This document shows, in pieces, positions 61,364 through 64,000 of a DNA stretch of 64,000 nt; the first letter of the stretch is position 1, and every line of letters begins with the position of its first letter. A model generated the notes under the pieces. It ran no database searches. It worked only from the letters and a program-made list of their open reading frames with translations, and was not told where the DNA came from. Both the position numbers and the translations under genes were made by a program. The DNA is taken from the NCBI GenBank assembly GCA_963791805.1, contig CAWBTU010000006.1, positions 310,001-374,000 of the forward strand, given 5' to 3'. The DNA is from JACMJL01 sp963791805 (lineage in GTDB: Bacteria; Bacillota; Clostridia; Clostridiales; Clostridiaceae).

Positions 61364-63499
61364 ATGAATATTACAGAATCTATAATAAGTTTTATGGAAG
61401 AACAAGCGTATAAACCAATGACAATTCAGGAACTAGCAAGGATTTTTGATATTAAAAAAGCTGATATTAAGGATTTTAAGAATGTACTTAAAGTCATGGA
61501 AAGTGATGGAAAGATAATTAAAACACGAACTGACCACTATGGAATTCCTGAAAAAATGGGGCTCTTAGTAGGAAAGTTTCAAGGTCACCAAAAAGGATTT
61601 GGCTTTGTAATACTGGGAAGTGATAAACCAGATATTTATATACCTGCTTCTGCGGTAAATGGAGCTATGAACGGTGATAAGGTAATAGCTAAGATATTAA
61701 AAGAAGATAATGGTGGCAAAAAATGTGAAGGTGAAATTAGTAGAATACTAGAAAGAGTAAATAAAACTATAATTGGAACCTATGAAGATAGTAAAAATTT
61801 TGGGTTTGTTGTTGCAGATGATAAAAGAATTCACCAAGATATTTTTATATCTAGGGATGCACGTAAAGGCGCAAAAAATGGAGATATAGTAATAGCAGAA
61901 ATAACAGAATGGCCTGATAATAGAAGAAACCCTGAAGGCGTAATCAAAGAAATATTAGGACAAAAGGGTGAAACAGGTATAGATATCCTTACTATTATTA
62001 AAAAATTCAGATTGCCAGAAGAATTTCCTGAAAAGGTGTTAAGTTATACTGAAAGCATTGGCGATGAAATTCCTAAAGAAGAGTATAGTCGAAGAAAAGA
62101 TTACAGAGGTAAGCACATTGTTACTATCGATGGAGAAGACGCTAAGGATTTAGATGATGCAGTTTCTATAGAAAAACTGCCTAATGGCAACTTTAGTTTA
62201 GGTGTTTATATTGCAGATGTTTCTCATTATGTTAAAGATAAAAGTCCTTTAGATGTAGAAGCGCTCAAGAGAGGAACTTCAGTTTATCTTATTGATAGAG
62301 TTATTCCAATGCTACCACCTAAGCTTTCAAATGGGCTTTGCTCTTTAAACCCTAAGGTTGATAGGCTTACTTTAAGCTGTGTTATGGAAATAGACAGTAC
62401 AGGTAAAGTTATAGATCACGATATACAAGAAAGCATCATAAAGACAAGTGAAAGAATGACCTATACGGATGTTACTAAAATCCTTCGAGATAAAGATGAA
62501 GAAACTATAAAAAAATATGATTATTTGTATGATGACTTTAAAACTATGGAAGAACTTTGCGAAATATTATTTAAAAAGAGAATGAGCAGAGGAGCTATAG
62601 ATTTTGATTTCGATGAATCAAAAATAATTCTAAATGCAGGGGGTAAACCTATAGATATAGAACCCTATGAAAGAGCCATTGCAAATAGGATTGTTGAAGA
62701 ATTCATGCTAGTATGTAACGAAACTGTTGCTGAACATATTTTCTGGATGAATATACCGTTTGTATATAGAACACATGATGAACCTGATGAAGAAAAATTA
62801 ATGCATTTTAATGAGTTTGTACATAATCTTGGATATATAATTAAATGGGGGAAAGAAGTTCATCCTAAAGCACTTCAGGATATAGTTGAAAAAGTAAAAG
62901 GTAACAAAGAAGAAACTGTTATTAACACACTTTTACTCCGTTCCATGAAGCAGGCAAGGTATTCTCCTGATTGCTCTGGTCACTTTGGGCTTGCAGCAAA
63001 ATACTACTGCCATTTTACTTCACCAATTAGAAGATATCCAGATTTAATAATTCATAGGATAATTAAAATGACGATAAATGGACAGTTGGATGAGAAGAGA
63101 ACTAAAAAGTTAGTGGGCGAAGTTGATTATGCATCTACTCAATCCTCAGATACTGAGAGAGTAGCTCAAGAAGCAGAAAGAGAAGTTGACGATTTAAAGA
63201 AAGCAGAATATATGCAAGGTAAAATTGGAGAAGAGTTTGATGGAATTATTTCTTCAGTAACAGGCTTTGGTGTATTTGTACAGCTTCATAATACTGTAGA
63301 GGGATTGATACATATTAGTGCTATGGATGATGATTACTATGTATATGATGAAAGACATCTGTGCTTAATAGGAGAACGTACAAAGAACATCTATAGACTT
63401 GGAGATGAAATCAAAATAAAAGTTGAAAAAGTTGATATAGCAGCTAGAGAAATATATTTTGATTTAGTAAAAAAGGAAGAAGTTAAAGAAGAAGAATAG
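61364..63499 (+). CDS. rnr: ribonuclease R
   Basis: A 711-residue 3'-5' exoribonuclease. The N-terminal winged-helix (about 1-70), two cold-shock OB domains (about 70-220; KGFGFVILGSDKPDIYIPAS), the RNB catalytic domain with DGEDAKDLDDAVSIEKL (metal-binding Asp) and a C-terminal S1 domain (about 625-705; GEEFDGIISSVTGFGVFVQL) are in order. The tail after S1 is short and acidic rather than lysine-rich. It degrades structured RNA and acts with SmpB/tmRNA in trans-translation, and smpB is the next gene. GAGAGGTG precedes the ATG. Confidence 0.96.
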   Translation: MNITESIISFMEEQAYKPMTIQELARIFDIKKADIKDFKNVLKVMESDGKIIKTRTDHYGIPEKMGLLVGKFQGHQKGFGFVILGSDKPDIYIPASAVNGAMNGDKVIAKILKEDNGGKKCEGEISRILERVNKTIIGTYEDSKNFGFVVADDKRIHQDIFISRDARKGAKNGDIVIAEITEWPDNRRNPEGVIKEILGQKGETGIDILTIIKKFRLPEEFPEKVLSYTESIGDEIPKEEYSRRKDYRGKHIVTIDGEDAKDLDDAVSIEKLPNGNFSLGVYIADVSHYVKDKSPLDVEALKRGTSVYLIDRVIPMLPPKLSNGLCSLNPKVDRLTLSCVMEIDSTGKVIDHDIQESIIKTSERMTYTDVTKILRDKDEETIKKYDYLYDDFKTMEELCEILFKKRMSRGAIDFDFDESKIILNAGGKPIDIEPYERAIANRIVEEFMLVCNETVAEHIFWMNIPFVYRTHDEPDEEKLMHFNEFVHNLGYIIKWGKEVHPKALQDIVEKVKGNKEETVINTLLLRSMKQARYSPDCSGHFGLAAKYYCHFTSPIRRYPDLIIHRIIKMTINGQLDEKRTKKLVGEVDYASTQSSDTERVAQEAEREVDDLKKAEYMQGKIGEEFDGIISSVTGFGVFVQLHNTVEGLIHISAMDDDYYVYDERHLCLIGERTKNIYRLGDEIKIKVEKVDIAAREIYFDLVKKEEVKEEE

Positions 63500-63506
63500 T
63501 TTAAAT

Positions 63507-63542
63507 TAAGTGGAATTGACTCTATCCAATCAATTCCACTTA
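63507..63542 (+). terminator. inverted repeat after rnr
   Basis: TAAGTGGAATTGA (63507-63519) pairs with TCAATTCCACTTA (63530-63542); no strong T run, so a terminator only tentatively. Confidence 0.5.
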
Positions 63543-63629
63543 GTTAAGTATTAATATGTATAAAAATCGGATACTAGCTGTAATATAATATATGTAGGAT
63601 TATTATATTATTAACAGCCGTCAAGGTGT

Positions 63630-63659
63630 TTGACAAAATCTAAAAATAGATAGTATAAT
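63630..63659 (+). promoter_or_regulatory. smpB promoter
   Basis: TTGACA (63630-63635), 18-base spacer, TATAAT (63654-63659), about 37 bases before the smpB ATG. Confidence 0.7.
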
Positions 63660-63695
63660 CAAATATCAAATGGAATACAATTAGGAGGTGGGTTT

Positions 63696-64000
63696 ATGGC
63701 AGAAAAATCAGTAAATAAAACTTTAGCAGAAAATAGAAAAGCCAGACATGATTACTTTATACTTGAAGGCTTTGAAGCAGGAATTGAGTTAGTTGGTACA
63801 GAAGTTAAATCAATTAGAGCTGGAAAAGCAAATTTAAAAGATTCTTATGCTGAAGTAAGAAATGGAGAAGTGTTTATTAGAAATATGCATATTAGTCCTT
63901 ACGAACAAGGAAATATTTTCAATAAGGACCCACTTAGAGACAGAAAACTTCTTCTTCATAAAAGTGAAATATTAAAGCTTCTTGCTTATACTGCCCAACA
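63696..64000 (+). CDS. smpB: SsrA-binding protein SmpB, 3' end outside the window
   Basis: The first 101 codons of SmpB. It shows LAENRKARHDYFILEGFEAG, IELVGTEVKSIRAGKANLKD, and ISPYEQGNIFNKDPLRDRKLLLHK. The protein binds tmRNA and brings it to stalled ribosomes. The usual length is about 155 residues, so roughly one third lies beyond position 64000. AGGAGGTGGG precedes the ATG. A tmRNA gene often follows but is not in the window. Confidence 0.95.
   Translation, partial: MAEKSVNKTLAENRKARHDYFILEGFEAGIELVGTEVKSIRAGKANLKDSYAEVRNGEVFIRNMHISPYEQGNIFNKDPLRDRKLLLHKSEILKLLAYTAQ

Overview
The window reads as chromosome of a low-GC, spore-former-type Firmicute, most likely Clostridium sensu stricto. 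The reasons are the very AT-rich intergenic DNA and codon use, strong AGGAGG-type ribosome sites with some TTG/GTG starts, the gene order cggR-gapA-pgk-tpiA-gpmI-eno-secG-rnr-smpB at the right end, a T-box in front of cysE, and a glycine-reductase protein A homologue. I do not assign a species.

Layout. 1-7.7 kb: end of a methyltransferase gene, an N-truncated Rpn-type nuclease, a hybrid histidine kinase, and a MarR regulator with two matching operators. An IS110 element separates the MarR gene from a DsbA/FrnE oxidoreductase and a ferredoxin-nitroreductase. 7.7-15 kb: an eight-helix membrane protein, an XRE-cupin regulator with an EutH-like permease and an aminopeptidase P (two homopolymer frameshifts), and a YibE/F pair. 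15-20 kb: a chemotaxis-receptor remnant, a BlaI/BlaR1-like pair lacking a penicillin sensor, an unknown protein under the same operator, a lipoprotein and a NYN protein. 20-25 kb: a predicted NRAMP-type magnesium transporter with a soluble MgtE-N/CBS partner behind a structured leader, then an IS1202-type element with a 28-bp target duplication abutting the promoter of the cysE T-box. 25-37 kb: cysE, queG, plsC-like, kbl, nth, M42 peptidase, VanW protein, a MoxR-DUF58-transglutaminase operon, and tRNA-Leu(CAG). 37-43 kb: a peptide-export island with HlyD adaptor, C39-peptidase ABC transporter (one homopolymer frameshift), two 83-residue double-glycine precursors and a small membrane protein. 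43-52 kb: amidase, HAD phosphatase, trmL, trxB, a cysteine-type GrdA, and a BMP-type nucleoside ABC importer. 52-64 kb: rpoN, the complete lower-glycolysis operon, secG, rnr and the start of smpB.

How parts work together. The most unusual material is the peptide island (37.0-42.8 kb). One precursor has a core built from a 14-residue, valine-proline-rich tandem repeat, and its promoter shares a 25-bp block with the exporter promoter. Other systems with visible regulatory logic are the MarR operators, three GACTA-N6-TAGTC operators around the BlaI/BlaR1-like genes, a leader ORF with competing hairpins before the magnesium operon, and the cysteine T-box. Three single-base indels, all in or beside short homopolymers within otherwise intact genes, could be assembly errors, phase variation or very recent decay. 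The sequence alone cannot decide between these.
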